This document shows positions 51,768 through 59,436 of a stretch of 64,000 nt of DNA, piece after piece. The stretch is from Bacillota bacterium. GTDB lineage: Bacteria; Bacillota; Clostridia; Christensenellales; CAG-138. The stretch is from NCBI GenBank assembly GCA_023400985.1, contig JAEXEN010000037.1, positions 1 to 64,000 on the forward strand. Reading direction: 5' to 3'. How positions within the stretch are numbered: the first letter of the stretch is position 1; each line of letters begins with the position of its first letter. The notes under the pieces are model-generated. The model had not been told where the DNA came from, did not search any database, and saw only the letters and a list, made by a program, of their open reading frames with translations. Both the position numbers and the translations under genes were made by a program.

Positions 51768-52451
51768 ATGGAATTGGAAATCAAGCACAGGAAACGGCGC
51801 CACGCGCAAAAAAAGGCGCTGATCACAGCCGCCGTTTTGGTCATTTTGTTCGTTGTGTTATCGCTCATATTGAGCGCCAACATGCAGCCGGCCATGACCG
51901 CGCTCGCGGAGGCGCGTATCAGCTCCGCCGCCACGCACGCCATGAATGAAGCAATTCTAAATGCCATGCAAGATGAGGAAAGCTTTACAAAACTCGTGGA
52001 TGTAAGGACAGACGAGAGCGGCGTTTACCTTTTTAAGACCGACGCGCGGCTGATGAACATGGTGGCTGCCGCCTGCGCGCAGGATGCGCAGGAGCGAATC
52101 GCGCAGCTCGGCGAGCAAGGCGTTACGGTACCGTTCGGCACCATAACAGGCATTTCCTTCCTTTCGGGAAAGGGGCCTTATTTTAAAGTGGTATTTACGC
52201 CGATGGGCAGCGTAAAAAGTGAGTTTCGCTCGGAAACCTCTACTTCTGGCATCAACCAGACGCTCTACCGCATCTACCTTACCCTCACCGCTTCGGTGCG
52301 CCTCGTGCTCCCCGGCGTCTCCGAAACCATTTCCGTTTCATGCGAGGCGGCCATCGCCGAAAGCATCATCGTAGGCGACGTGCCGCAGGTGTATACCAAC
52401 GTCGCCAACGAAGACGATCTTTTGAACCTTGTGCCGACGACGCCTCCGTAA
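51768..52451 (+). CDS. yunB: sporulation protein YunB
   Basis: 227 residues: a very basic N terminus (KHRKRRHAQKK), one TM helix (about 17-40), then an extracytoplasmic alpha/beta domain with the YunB pattern (AEARISSAATHAMNEAI, VPFGTITG, QTLYRIYLTLTASVRLVLPG). In Bacillus it is a sigma-E-dependent protein needed for normal spores. Biochemical role unknown. ATG 51768 follows GGAGGGG. Confidence 0.92.
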   Translation: MELEIKHRKRRHAQKKALITAAVLVILFVVLSLILSANMQPAMTALAEARISSAATHAMNEAILNAMQDEESFTKLVDVRTDESGVYLFKTDARLMNMVAAACAQDAQERIAQLGEQGVTVPFGTITGISFLSGKGPYFKVVFTPMGSVKSEFRSETSTSGINQTLYRIYLTLTASVRLVLPGVSETISVSCEAAIAESIIVGDVPQVYTNVANEDDLLNLVPTTPP

Positions 52452-52477
52452 TCGTGGAAACAGTTGCAGGCATTTCC

Positions 52478-52498
52478 GAGAAACATAATTTGTTTCTC
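52478..52498 (+). promoter_or_regulatory. inverted repeat, probable MarR operator
   Basis: GAGAAAC (52478-52484) and GTTTCTC (52492-52498) around a 7-base AT-rich centre, 11 bases upstream of the -35 of the marR-type gene. Size and position fit autoregulation by the encoded repressor (inference). Confidence 0.5.
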
Positions 52499-52509
52499 TA
52501 AATTCAACG

Positions 52510-52538
52510 TTGACACAAATTCCTATAACGTATATTCT
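52510..52538 (+). promoter_or_regulatory. promoter of the marR-PPOX operon
   Basis: Perfect TTGACA (52510-52515), 17-base spacer, TATTCT (52533-52538). Confidence 0.7.
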
Positions 52539-52561
52539 AAAAAAGAAGAAAACAGAAAGGA

Positions 52562-53011
52562 GTGCTTGCCATCCAAACCAACGGCGGTTTCCTCATCGCG
52601 AAGATCAAGCAGATCCAGGACAGGGTATTTAGCCGCATCCTTACCCAAAACGGTATAGCGCAGCTCAACGGCCCGCAGGGGCGCATCCTCCATACTCTTT
52701 GGAACGGGGACGGCCTTTCCATAACGGAGCTTGCGGAAACGACCGGTCTTACGAACACCACTCTGACGGGCATGCTCGACCGGTTGGAGACCGCGGGCTT
52801 TCTTAGACGCGTCTATGACGAAAGCGACCGGCGTAAGGTGCGAATCCGCCTGACAGACACGGCCGTTTCCATGCGAACCGCCTACCTGAACGTTTCCGAA
52901 CAGATGAATGCCGTTTTTTACAAGGGCTTTTCATCCGAAGACATCCAAAGCTTCGAGCGTACGCTCGCCCGCATTCTTGTCAATTTAACGAAAGAGGAGC
53001 AAAGACTATGA
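52562..53011 (+). CDS. MarR family transcriptional regulator
   Basis: 149 residues, a dimeric winged-helix repressor: an N-terminal dimer helix, the recognition region LSITELAETTGLTNTTLTGMLDRLETAGFL and the wing VYDESDRRKVRIRLT. GTG 52562 is the only in-frame start, but AAAGGAG almost touches it, so the true start is uncertain (an ATC nine bases on has better spacing). The stop overlaps the PPOX gene (ATGA), which it probably controls along with itself. Confidence 0.88.
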   Translation: MLAIQTNGGFLIAKIKQIQDRVFSRILTQNGIAQLNGPQGRILHTLWNGDGLSITELAETTGLTNTTLTGMLDRLETAGFLRRVYDESDRRKVRIRLTDTAVSMRTAYLNVSEQMNAVFYKGFSSEDIQSFERTLARILVNLTKEEQRL

Positions 53012-53442
53012 AAGAAAGCATATTGCAGGCCATTTCCCTGCTTCGTGCAAACAGCAAGACCGCCGAAGTCGCCTCCGTGGACGATACCGGGTACCCCATC
53101 GTTCGCGCCATGCTTGTGCTGGAGCACGAAAGCTTTCAGACCCAGTACTTTTCCACCAACACATCCTCTCCCAAGGTGGCAGCCTTTCGGACCGACAAGC
53201 GAGCGTCCGTCTATTACTGCGACGCGCTAAACTACAAAGGTGTTTTGTTCATCGGCGATATGGAGGTGTGCACCGACCAGCCGACAAAGGATTTTTTGTG
53301 GCGCGATGGATTTGAATGCTATTATCCCTTGGGTGTGACCGACCCGGACTACTGCGTACTCAAATTCACCGCACGCCGGGGCTCGTACTACCACGGACTG
53401 GAGAGCACCGATTTTGAGATCGACGAACTTAACAAGTTGTAA
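53008..53442 (+). CDS. pyridoxamine 5'-phosphate oxidase-like (PPOX) family protein
   Basis: 144 residues with the split-barrel flavin-binding fold pattern: TAEVASVDDTGYPIVRAM, a TNTSSPKVAAFRTDKRASVYY strand-helix-strand, and LKFTARRGSYYHGL. Likely binds FMN or F420-type cofactor. The substrate is unknown and pyridoxine synthesis is not implied. Cotranscribed with the MarR regulator, suggesting a ligand-induced detoxification or redox role (inference). Confidence 0.85.
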   Translation: MKESILQAISLLRANSKTAEVASVDDTGYPIVRAMLVLEHESFQTQYFSTNTSSPKVAAFRTDKRASVYYCDALNYKGVLFIGDMEVCTDQPTKDFLWRDGFECYYPLGVTDPDYCVLKFTARRGSYYHGLESTDFEIDELNKL

Positions 53443-53504
53443 GTCGAAAGACGAAAGTTTACAATCGGGCGGCGCGTCAAAGATTCCCTGTTCGCATCTC
53501 CTTA

Positions 53505-53513
53505 TGGTATAAT
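53505..53513 (+). promoter_or_regulatory. extended -10 directly upstream of the wall-protein start
   Basis: TGGTATAAT (TATAAT at 53508-53513) lies only 6 bases before ATG 53520, so transcription should begin at or very near the A of the start codon. No ribosome site is present. Confidence 0.55.
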
Positions 53514-53519
53514 CAGCCC

Positions 53520-54353
53520 ATGAAAAAGTTTTTTCTCGCTGCGCTTGCGCTTTGTTTGACGCTTTTTTCTGCGACCGCCGCCGCGGAGCCCACCGCTTCG
53601 CCCTCAGCGGAGCCATCCGCATCCGTATCACCTTCGCCGTCCTCCCCTTCGGGCTCCGTGTCGACACTCATCAAGTATAAGGACACGGGCGAGCCTGTGG
53701 TGCGCATCCAAATGCGCCTTCGGGAGCTCGGCTACTTTGCTTTCAAACCCACAGGGAACTTTCAGACCATGTCGATGGAGGCCGTCATCGCCTTCCAGCA
53801 GCGCCAGCTCGATGCGAACGGAAAACCCATTATATCCGACGGAACGGTGGGCGCACAATCCATGGAGATCTTATTTTCCCCCTCCGCAGCGCGCGCCGAG
53901 ATCGTATCCGGCATCCCCGTCGGCCCTTCTTTACAAGGCACACCTTCTGTAGTGGGCGAGCTCGTCGACTGGAGCGAGGTCAAAACGCTTTTGAGCGTGG
54001 GCAATACCTATGTGGTAACGGATTACAACACCGGCAGGCAGTTCAACCTCACCTTCGCGGGCGGCGAAAACCATGCCGAAATGGAAGCCAGCGCAGCGAC
54101 GGATGTTACCGCAATAAAGGAAGTGTTCGGCGGCGACTTCAGCTTTTTCAAGCGTCCGGCGGTGATCAAAATAGGCGATAAAAACATCGCAGCCTCTTTG
54201 CAGGGCTACCCCCACGGCAGTGACAGCGTATCCGTAAACGATATGGACGGGCATCTGTGCATGTATTTCAACGGCAGCACCTCCCACGTGAGCAACCTGC
54301 CGGACGCTGAGCATGCCGCACAGATATACAAGGCGGCAGGCCGGGACAATTAA
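53520..54353 (+). CDS. exported peptidoglycan-binding protein with YkuD-like C-terminal domain
   Basis: 277 residues: signal peptide (about 1-22), a Ser/Pro linker (about 24-45), PG_binding_1 (about 55-120: GEPVVRIQMRLRELGYF), and the same C-terminal domain as 47082-48233. Shared landmarks are VTDxxTGxxF, HAEME, AAS, YPHG and DMDGHLC. Compared with its paralogue it lacks SH3b domains. Predicted wall-modifying enzyme. There is no Shine-Dalgarno, and the promoter -10 abuts the start, so the mRNA may be leaderless. Confidence 0.75.
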   Translation: MKKFFLAALALCLTLFSATAAAEPTASPSAEPSASVSPSPSSPSGSVSTLIKYKDTGEPVVRIQMRLRELGYFAFKPTGNFQTMSMEAVIAFQQRQLDANGKPIISDGTVGAQSMEILFSPSAARAEIVSGIPVGPSLQGTPSVVGELVDWSEVKTLLSVGNTYVVTDYNTGRQFNLTFAGGENHAEMEASAATDVTAIKEVFGGDFSFFKRPAVIKIGDKNIAASLQGYPHGSDSVSVNDMDGHLCMYFNGSTSHVSNLPDAEHAAQIYKAAGRDN

Positions 54354-54393
54354 ATATAATTTTAAAGATACGGCCCGTATTATTGTTGCTTGC

Positions 54394-55131
54394 CTACCTC
54401 GCCTTCTCCCGCAGCTTCGAAAGTATCCTGTTCTCAAGCCGCGATACCTGCACCTGTGAGACGCCGAGGGTCTTTGCGATCTCCCCCTGCGTTTTATCCG
54501 AAAAATAGCGCAGCATGATGATCTGCCTTTCGCGCGGTTCGAGCGAGCGCAAAAGCTCTTTTAGAAGCACGCGGTTCACCGCGTCGTTGGCCTCCGTATC
54601 CGAAGCGCCCACGCGGTCGATCAAAAGCGCGTCGGAATCGTCGCCGAAGGCCGGCTCATAAATAGAGGCGTGCGGGCGAACGGCTTCCATCGCCATCACC
54701 ACCGTTTCCGCTTCCTCTTCAATGCTGTCGGCGATCTCGTTCACGCCCACATCCCGCCCCAGTTCGCGGCTTAAACGTTCCTGCGCCGCCGCCGCGCGGG
54801 CGGCGACCTCCTTAAGAGAGCGGCTTACCTTGATCATGCCGTCGTCGCGTAAAAACCGCTTGATTTCCCCCGCTATCATCGGCACGGCATAGGTGGAAAA
54901 CCGCACGTTGTATTTTGTGTCGAAATGCCGGATAGCCTTGATGAGCCCCACGCAGCCGATTTGGTAAAGGTCGTCGTATTCCGTGCCCCGGTTGGTGAAT
55001 TTTTTTACGATGGATTTTACGAGCGCGGCATTGTTGACGATGAGCGTTTCCTGTGCCTCCTCGTCGCCACTCTGCGCCAGCGCGATCAGCTCCAGCGTTT
55101 CATCATGCGAAAGCGGCGCGCTTTCATGCAT
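54394..55131 (-). CDS. sigF: RNA polymerase sporulation sigma factor SigF
   Basis: Forespore-specific sigma factor. 245 residues with region 2 (YDDLYQIGCVGLIKAIRHFD, FSTYAVPMIAGEIKRFLRDDG), region 3 and region 4 (EIAKTLGVSQVQVSRLENRIL). Encoded last in spoIIAA-spoIIAB-sigF, overlapping spoIIAB by 8 bases. The operon context separates it from sigG. Confidence 0.95.
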   Translation of the reverse strand: MHESAPLSHDETLELIALAQSGDEEAQETLIVNNAALVKSIVKKFTNRGTEYDDLYQIGCVGLIKAIRHFDTKYNVRFSTYAVPMIAGEIKRFLRDDGMIKVSRSLKEVAARAAAAQERLSRELGRDVGVNEIADSIEEEAETVVMAMEAVRPHASIYEPAFGDDSDALLIDRVGASDTEANDAVNRVLLKELLRSLEPRERQIIMLRYFSDKTQGEIAKTLGVSQVQVSRLENRILSKLREKAR

Positions 55132-55561
55132 CGCCGTTCACCGTCGGAATCAGTTTTTTCATGGAAACGGTGGTGCCCTTGCCGGGAGCGGAGCTCACAT
55201 GTAGCGAATCCATAAACGCCTGCATCACCGAAAAGCCCATGCCCGAGCGTTCGAGATCCGGCGTGCCGGTATAAAAGGGCTGCATGGCAAGCGAGATATC
55301 CTCGATCCCCTTTCCCTCGTCCCGCACCGTCACCTCGAACGTTCGGCCGCGGATGAAGCAATCCATATACACGGTCCCGACACGGCCCTCGTAGCCGTGT
55401 ACGATGGCGTTGGTGACCGCTTCGCTCACGGCGGTGCGCAGATCCGTCAATTCCTCGATGGTGGGGTTGAGCTGCGTGGCGAACGCGGCGACCGCCATGC
55501 GTGCAAAGGATTCGTTTTGCGAAAGCCCCAAGAAGCTGAGGTGCATTTCGTTTTGATACAT
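55124..55561 (-). CDS. spoIIAB: anti-sigma F factor / serine kinase SpoIIAB
   Basis: Binds and inhibits SigF and phosphorylates SpoIIAA. 145 residues of GHKL kinase fold: N box EAVTNAIVHGYEG, G1 VRDEGKGIEDI and G2 SGMGFSVMQAFMD. AGGGGG ribosome site. Middle gene of the spoIIA operon. Confidence 0.96.
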   Translation of the reverse strand: MYQNEMHLSFLGLSQNESFARMAVAAFATQLNPTIEELTDLRTAVSEAVTNAIVHGYEGRVGTVYMDCFIRGRTFEVTVRDEGKGIEDISLAMQPFYTGTPDLERSGMGFSVMQAFMDSLHVSSAPGKGTTVSMKKLIPTVNGDA

Positions 55562-55593
55562 CTGATTTTCCCCCTATGCGCATCTTGCCGAAG

Positions 55594-55905
55594 TTATCTT
55601 GCGTTCTTTTGCAGAAGCGGGGATAGCCCCGCCATTTTGACCATCCGCTCCACGTATTTGTTTGCACCGCGGATGGCGAGCGTTCCGCCCCGCTGCGACA
55701 TCAGCCTGTACCTGCCAAGCAAAATGCCGATGCCGGAGCTATCCATAAAGGTTACCGATCGCATATCGAAAACAAGTTCCCGTATACTTGCGTCCTTAAG
55801 CATGGCGTCGATGCTCTGCCGAAGCGACGCGGCATTGTGATGATCGAGCTCCCCGCCCAGCTTCACCGTGAGCTGCGCGCCTTTTCTTTCGGATTGTTGC
55901 TCCAT
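55594..55905 (-). CDS. spoIIAA: anti-anti-sigma factor SpoIIAA
   Basis: STAS-domain switch protein. Its unphosphorylated form frees SigF from SpoIIAB. 103 residues, with the phosphorylated serine in FMDSSGIGILLGRY. GAGGGG ribosome site. First gene of the operon. dacF, which heads this operon in Bacillus, is absent here. Confidence 0.95.
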   Translation of the reverse strand: MEQQSERKGAQLTVKLGGELDHHNAASLRQSIDAMLKDASIRELVFDMRSVTFMDSSGIGILLGRYRLMSQRGGTLAIRGANKYVERMVKMAGLSPLLQKNAR

Positions 55906-55978
55906 ACAATTCCCCTCTCTACCCTCGGAAAAGAGCCTTTTGTACCGCTTCCGCGCTGCCGCAAAAAGCCTTCTTGCC

Positions 55979-56007
55979 TTATTCGCGCGGCAAAATTTGC
56001 CTCCTTT
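55979..56007 (-). promoter_or_regulatory. possible sigma-H promoter of the spoIIA operon
   Basis: Minus strand AAAGGAGGC (55999-56007) and CGCGAATAA (55979-55987) with 11 bases between, close to the sigma-H AGGA...GAAT pattern, about 75 bases before spoIIAA. In Bacillus spoIIA is sigma-H-driven. Confidence 0.4.
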
Positions 56008-56078
56008 GGCGCTTATCCACTTGTTTTGGCTGTTTATAGGAGTATGTGTAAAAGGGCAGGAAACTATACATACTTCAC

Positions 56079-56110
56079 AAAAAAAGCCGCTCCGGAAATT
56101 CCGAAACGGC
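56079..56110 (-). terminator. corA terminator
   Basis: Hairpin with outer GCCG/CGGC arms (56107-56110 with 56086-56089) and an inner TTCGGAA-type stem, followed on the minus strand by seven T (56079-56085). Confidence 0.8.
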
Positions 56111-56134
56111 CTGTATGAAAATATCTTCTTAGCG

Positions 56135-57145
56135 TTAAAACCACTTTTTACGTTTGAAATAGATCAGCATCCCCACGGCGATAAGCGCCATCGCGCTCCA
56201 TGTGCCGTAGTAGCCCCATTTATATTCCAAAAGCGGCATATACCTGAAGTTCATCCCGTACACGCCTGTAACGAACGAAAGCGGAATGAAGATGGTGGAG
56301 ATGACGGTGAGTATCTTCATGACCTCGTTGAGTTTATTGCTGGTGTTGGAAAAATGGATCTCTGTAAGATCGGCAACGAGTTCCCTGCTCGTATCCGTGG
56401 TTTCAACGGCCTGCACGATGCGGTCGTACACGTCGCGGAAATACGGCTTGGTCTCCTCGCTGATAAGCGGGCTCGCATCCTTCCCCATGAGCGAGGCTAC
56501 ATCGCGCAGCGGCCATATTGCCCTGGTTAGGCTTAAAAGCTCCTTTCGTATGCTGCGCATGGTCTCGAGCTGCTTTTTCGCTGCATTTTCCAAGATCTCT
56601 TCCTCCAGTGCGTCGATGCGGTCGTTGACGAGTTCGAGCACGTCGAAATACCCGTCCACGATAGCGTCTAGCAGCGAATAAAGAAGGTAATCCGCCCCGC
56701 GCGCCCTTATCTTCGAACCCTCGCTTTTGATATGGCCGCGGATAGGAGCGAACACATCCCCGGCCGATCGGCCGAAAGAAAGTACATAGCTCGGTCCGAG
56801 GATGAAATTCACGGGTTCCGTCACAAGTTCATCCTGCTTATGATAGATCATTTTTGCCGCAAGGTGGATCTGCTCGCCATACGTCTCTATCTTCGTGCGC
56901 AGGCTGCCGTCCTTGATGTTTTCGAGCACGAGCGGGTGGATGAAAAACGCCGCGCCGAGCGCTGCCAAAGTTTCCTCGGGACACGCGTCATCGATGTCGA
57001 TCCAGCGCACCGTCCCCTTGGGCACGCTTGAAAGCGCCCGGAGCGACTGAAAGTCCAAGGCATCCGCCTCATAAAACTCGCTGTGCGCGGCATTGAACTG
57101 CGCGACCGCGACAGGCCGCGAAACACCCAAAGTCTGCGTAAGCAT
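56135..57145 (-). CDS. corA: CorA family magnesium transporter
   Basis: Pentameric Mg2+ channel. 336 residues: a cytoplasmic alpha/beta domain, the long stalk helix, and two C-terminal TM helices with the selectivity motif YGMNF (about residue 297-301) and a basic end FKRKKWF. GGAGGG touches ATG 57145, an unusually short spacing, and no better in-frame start is visible. Monocistronic with its own terminator. Confidence 0.94.
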   Translation of the reverse strand: MLTQTLGVSRPVAVAQFNAAHSEFYEADALDFQSLRALSSVPKGTVRWIDIDDACPEETLAALGAAFFIHPLVLENIKDGSLRTKIETYGEQIHLAAKMIYHKQDELVTEPVNFILGPSYVLSFGRSAGDVFAPIRGHIKSEGSKIRARGADYLLYSLLDAIVDGYFDVLELVNDRIDALEEEILENAAKKQLETMRSIRKELLSLTRAIWPLRDVASLMGKDASPLISEETKPYFRDVYDRIVQAVETTDTSRELVADLTEIHFSNTSNKLNEVMKILTVISTIFIPLSFVTGVYGMNFRYMPLLEYKWGYYGTWSAMALIAVGMLIYFKRKKWF

Positions 57146-57173
57146 CCCTCCATTTCTTTAAGAGAGCTTAATC

Positions 57174-57197
57174 AAAAAAGTGCCTTTCGGCACTTTT
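57174..57197 (-). terminator. terminator of the EF-G-like gene
   Basis: AAAAGTGCC (57176-57184) pairs with GGCACTTTT (57189-57197) around TTTC, followed on the minus strand by T's. Confidence 0.85.
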
Positions 57198-57211
57198 CCT
57201 GTAAAGGCTGA

Positions 57212-59284
57212 TTATTCTTCTTCCTCGTCCTCACGCTTGGCCTGCTCGATGATCTTTTGCGCGATCTGGCCCGGGACATCCTCGTAGCGGACAAATTCGG
57301 ACTTAAACGAACCGCGCGCCTGCGTCATGGAGCGAAGGTCCGTGGCGTACTTGAACATCTCGGCAAGCGGCGCCTCGGCGACGACCTCGGTCTTGCCTCC
57401 CTCGCGCGGGTTCATGCCGAGCATGCGGCCGCGACGGCGGTTGAGGTCGCCGATCACGTCGCCCATGTAGTCGCTCGGCACGAGTATTTCGTAGCGGTAG
57501 ATGGGCTCGATAAGGGCCGGGCTCGCGTGCGCACAGGCTTCCTTATACGCAAGCCTTGCGGCGGATTTGAACGCAACTTCCTTGGAATCCACGGGGTGGT
57601 ACTTGCCGAAGAACAGCGTGGCTTTCACGCCGATCATGGGATAGCCGGCCAGTACGCCGTGCTGCAGCGCCTCGCGCGTTCCCTTTTCTACCGCGGGGAT
57701 GTATTCACGGGGCACCACGCCGCCGACGATGGCGTTCACAAATTCGAATTCTCCGTTTTCCAAGGGTTCAAAGCGCATGTTGACAACGCCGAACTGACCG
57801 CTGCCGCCCGTCTGCTTCTTGTGCTTGCCTTCGGCCTCCGCGGTAGCGCGGATGGTCTCGCGATAGGGTACCTTGGGATCATTGAGCGCAGCTTCCACGC
57901 CGGTCTTATTTTTGAGCTTAGAGCAGATGACGTCGATATGCATTTCGCCTAAGCCGCGGATGAGCACGTCGCCCGTTTCCACGTTCTTTTCGAGCGCCAT
58001 GGTCGGGTCTTCCTCGAGGAGCTTGTTGAGGCCCGCGAAGACCTTATCTTCCTCGCCCTGCTTCTTGGCGCTTACCGCAAGGCCGATGGCCGGTTCCGGG
58101 AATACGATCTTATCGAACACAACGGGCGCGGACGCGTCGCAGAGCGTATCACCGGTGTTTGTGTACTGAAGCTTGGAAAGCGCGCCGATATCGCCCGCGA
58201 TGAGCTTATCGACGGGAATGAGCTTTTTGCCGCGCATGATGGCGGGCGCGGCGGCTTTTTCGCTCTTATCGGAAACGCTATTGTAGGGCGCGATATCCGC
58301 CGTAAGCGTACCACTATATATCTTGATGATAGAGTATTTGCCAAACTGATCGACCACGGTCTTGGCGACCTGCGCCGCAAACTTGCCGGTCTTTTCGACC
58401 GCAACGGTCTCGCCGGTCTTTGCGCTGACAGCGTGCGGGGCGGCCACGTCGCTTGCAGCCGGCATATAATGCACAAGGTTATCAAGAAGCGTCGTCACGC
58501 CGATATTCGGGAGCGCCGCACAGCAGCTCACGGGCGTGATCGCGCCTTCGCGCACGCCGCGGTTGAGCCCGCGAATGATCTCCTCATGGGAGAGCTCGCC
58601 TTCCTCGAAGAATTTTTCCATCAATGCCTCTTCGCTCTCGGCGGCAGCTTCGGTAAGCGCCTCGTAGTACTTTTGCGTGAAGGCCGCGAGCGAGTCGGGG
58701 ATAGCGGTATCCTTTTCATTCTTGCCGTCAAAGAGCTTGGCGGTCTTGTTGACGACGTCCACATAGCCCTTAAAGGCGCCTTTCTCCATGATGGGGACTT
58801 GGATGGGTACGACGCTTGGGCCGAACTTCGCGACCAGCTCGTCTATGACCTTTTCAAAATTGGCATTTTCACGGTCCATCTGGTTGATGACCATCATGCG
58901 CGCCATATTGCGTTCCTTACAAAGCTCCATGGCCTTCTCCACACCCACGACGGGACCGCTAACCGCACCCACTACGATGAGGGCTGCGTCGGCGAGCGCC
59001 ATGACGGCGTACACCTCACCGTAAAAATCGAAAAAGCCCGGGGCGTCGATGATGTTGATCTTAACATCCTTCCACTCTAAGGGAGCCAGCGCAGCATTGA
59101 TGGAAATGGCACGCTTGGTTTCTTCGGGGTCGAAGTCGGTGGTGGTGTTACCGTTTTCAACGCGGCCAAGCCTCTCGAGAAGGCCCGCATTGAAGAGCAT
59201 TGCCTCGGTCAAAGTGGTCTTCCCCTCGCCGCCATGCCCAAAGATTCCGATGTTGCGGATGTTTGCTGCGGTGTAGTCTTTCAT
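57212..59284 (-). CDS. elongation factor G-like GTPase
   Basis: 690-residue translational GTPase of the EF-G2-like group, not the canonical fusA. G1 is GHGGEGKTTL in place of GHIDAGKTT, switch II is DAPGFFDF, and NQMDRE follows. The usual switch II histidine (PGHVDF) is Phe here, which predicts altered GTP hydrolysis. Domains II-V are present, and an acidic tail EDEEEE closes the protein. No rps12/rps7/tuf neighbours. Function of this group is not settled. ATG 59284 follows GGGGG. The frame from 59353 is an extension. Confidence 0.88.
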   Translation of the reverse strand: MKDYTAANIRNIGIFGHGGEGKTTLTEAMLFNAGLLERLGRVENGNTTTDFDPEETKRAISINAALAPLEWKDVKINIIDAPGFFDFYGEVYAVMALADAALIVVGAVSGPVVGVEKAMELCKERNMARMMVINQMDRENANFEKVIDELVAKFGPSVVPIQVPIMEKGAFKGYVDVVNKTAKLFDGKNEKDTAIPDSLAAFTQKYYEALTEAAAESEEALMEKFFEEGELSHEEIIRGLNRGVREGAITPVSCCAALPNIGVTTLLDNLVHYMPAASDVAAPHAVSAKTGETVAVEKTGKFAAQVAKTVVDQFGKYSIIKIYSGTLTADIAPYNSVSDKSEKAAAPAIMRGKKLIPVDKLIAGDIGALSKLQYTNTGDTLCDASAPVVFDKIVFPEPAIGLAVSAKKQGEEDKVFAGLNKLLEEDPTMALEKNVETGDVLIRGLGEMHIDVICSKLKNKTGVEAALNDPKVPYRETIRATAEAEGKHKKQTGGSGQFGVVNMRFEPLENGEFEFVNAIVGGVVPREYIPAVEKGTREALQHGVLAGYPMIGVKATLFFGKYHPVDSKEVAFKSAARLAYKEACAHASPALIEPIYRYEILVPSDYMGDVIGDLNRRRGRMLGMNPREGGKTEVVAEAPLAEMFKYATDLRSMTQARGSFKSEFVRYEDVPGQIAQKIIEQAKREDEEEE

Positions 59285-59343
59285 GTGAAGTAAAATCCCC
59301 CTAATGGTGTAGATTAGAACATGTAAAATCAACGTCTGATAGA

Positions 59344-59380
59344 CAGCCGCCACTTGCTATTGTATCAGGCAAGCGGCGGC
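59344..59380 (-). promoter_or_regulatory. dyad overlapping the EF-G-like promoter
   Basis: 13-base arms (59344-59356 with 59368-59380; core GCCGCCACTTGC with GCAAGCGGCGGC, one mismatch) flank an 11-base centre containing the -10. It could be an operator, or the 3' hairpin of nrdJ. It has no T-tract. Confidence 0.45.
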
Positions 59381-59386
59381 TTGTAA
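59358..59386 (-). promoter_or_regulatory. promoter of the EF-G-like gene
   Basis: Minus strand TTTACA (59381-59386), 17-base spacer, TACAAT (59358-59363), 74 bases before the ATG. Confidence 0.6.
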
Positions 59387-59436
59387 ACTGTTTTTGCCCT
59401 ACCAAACGGGCATTTTTTCGGCGAAAATGCAGTTTT

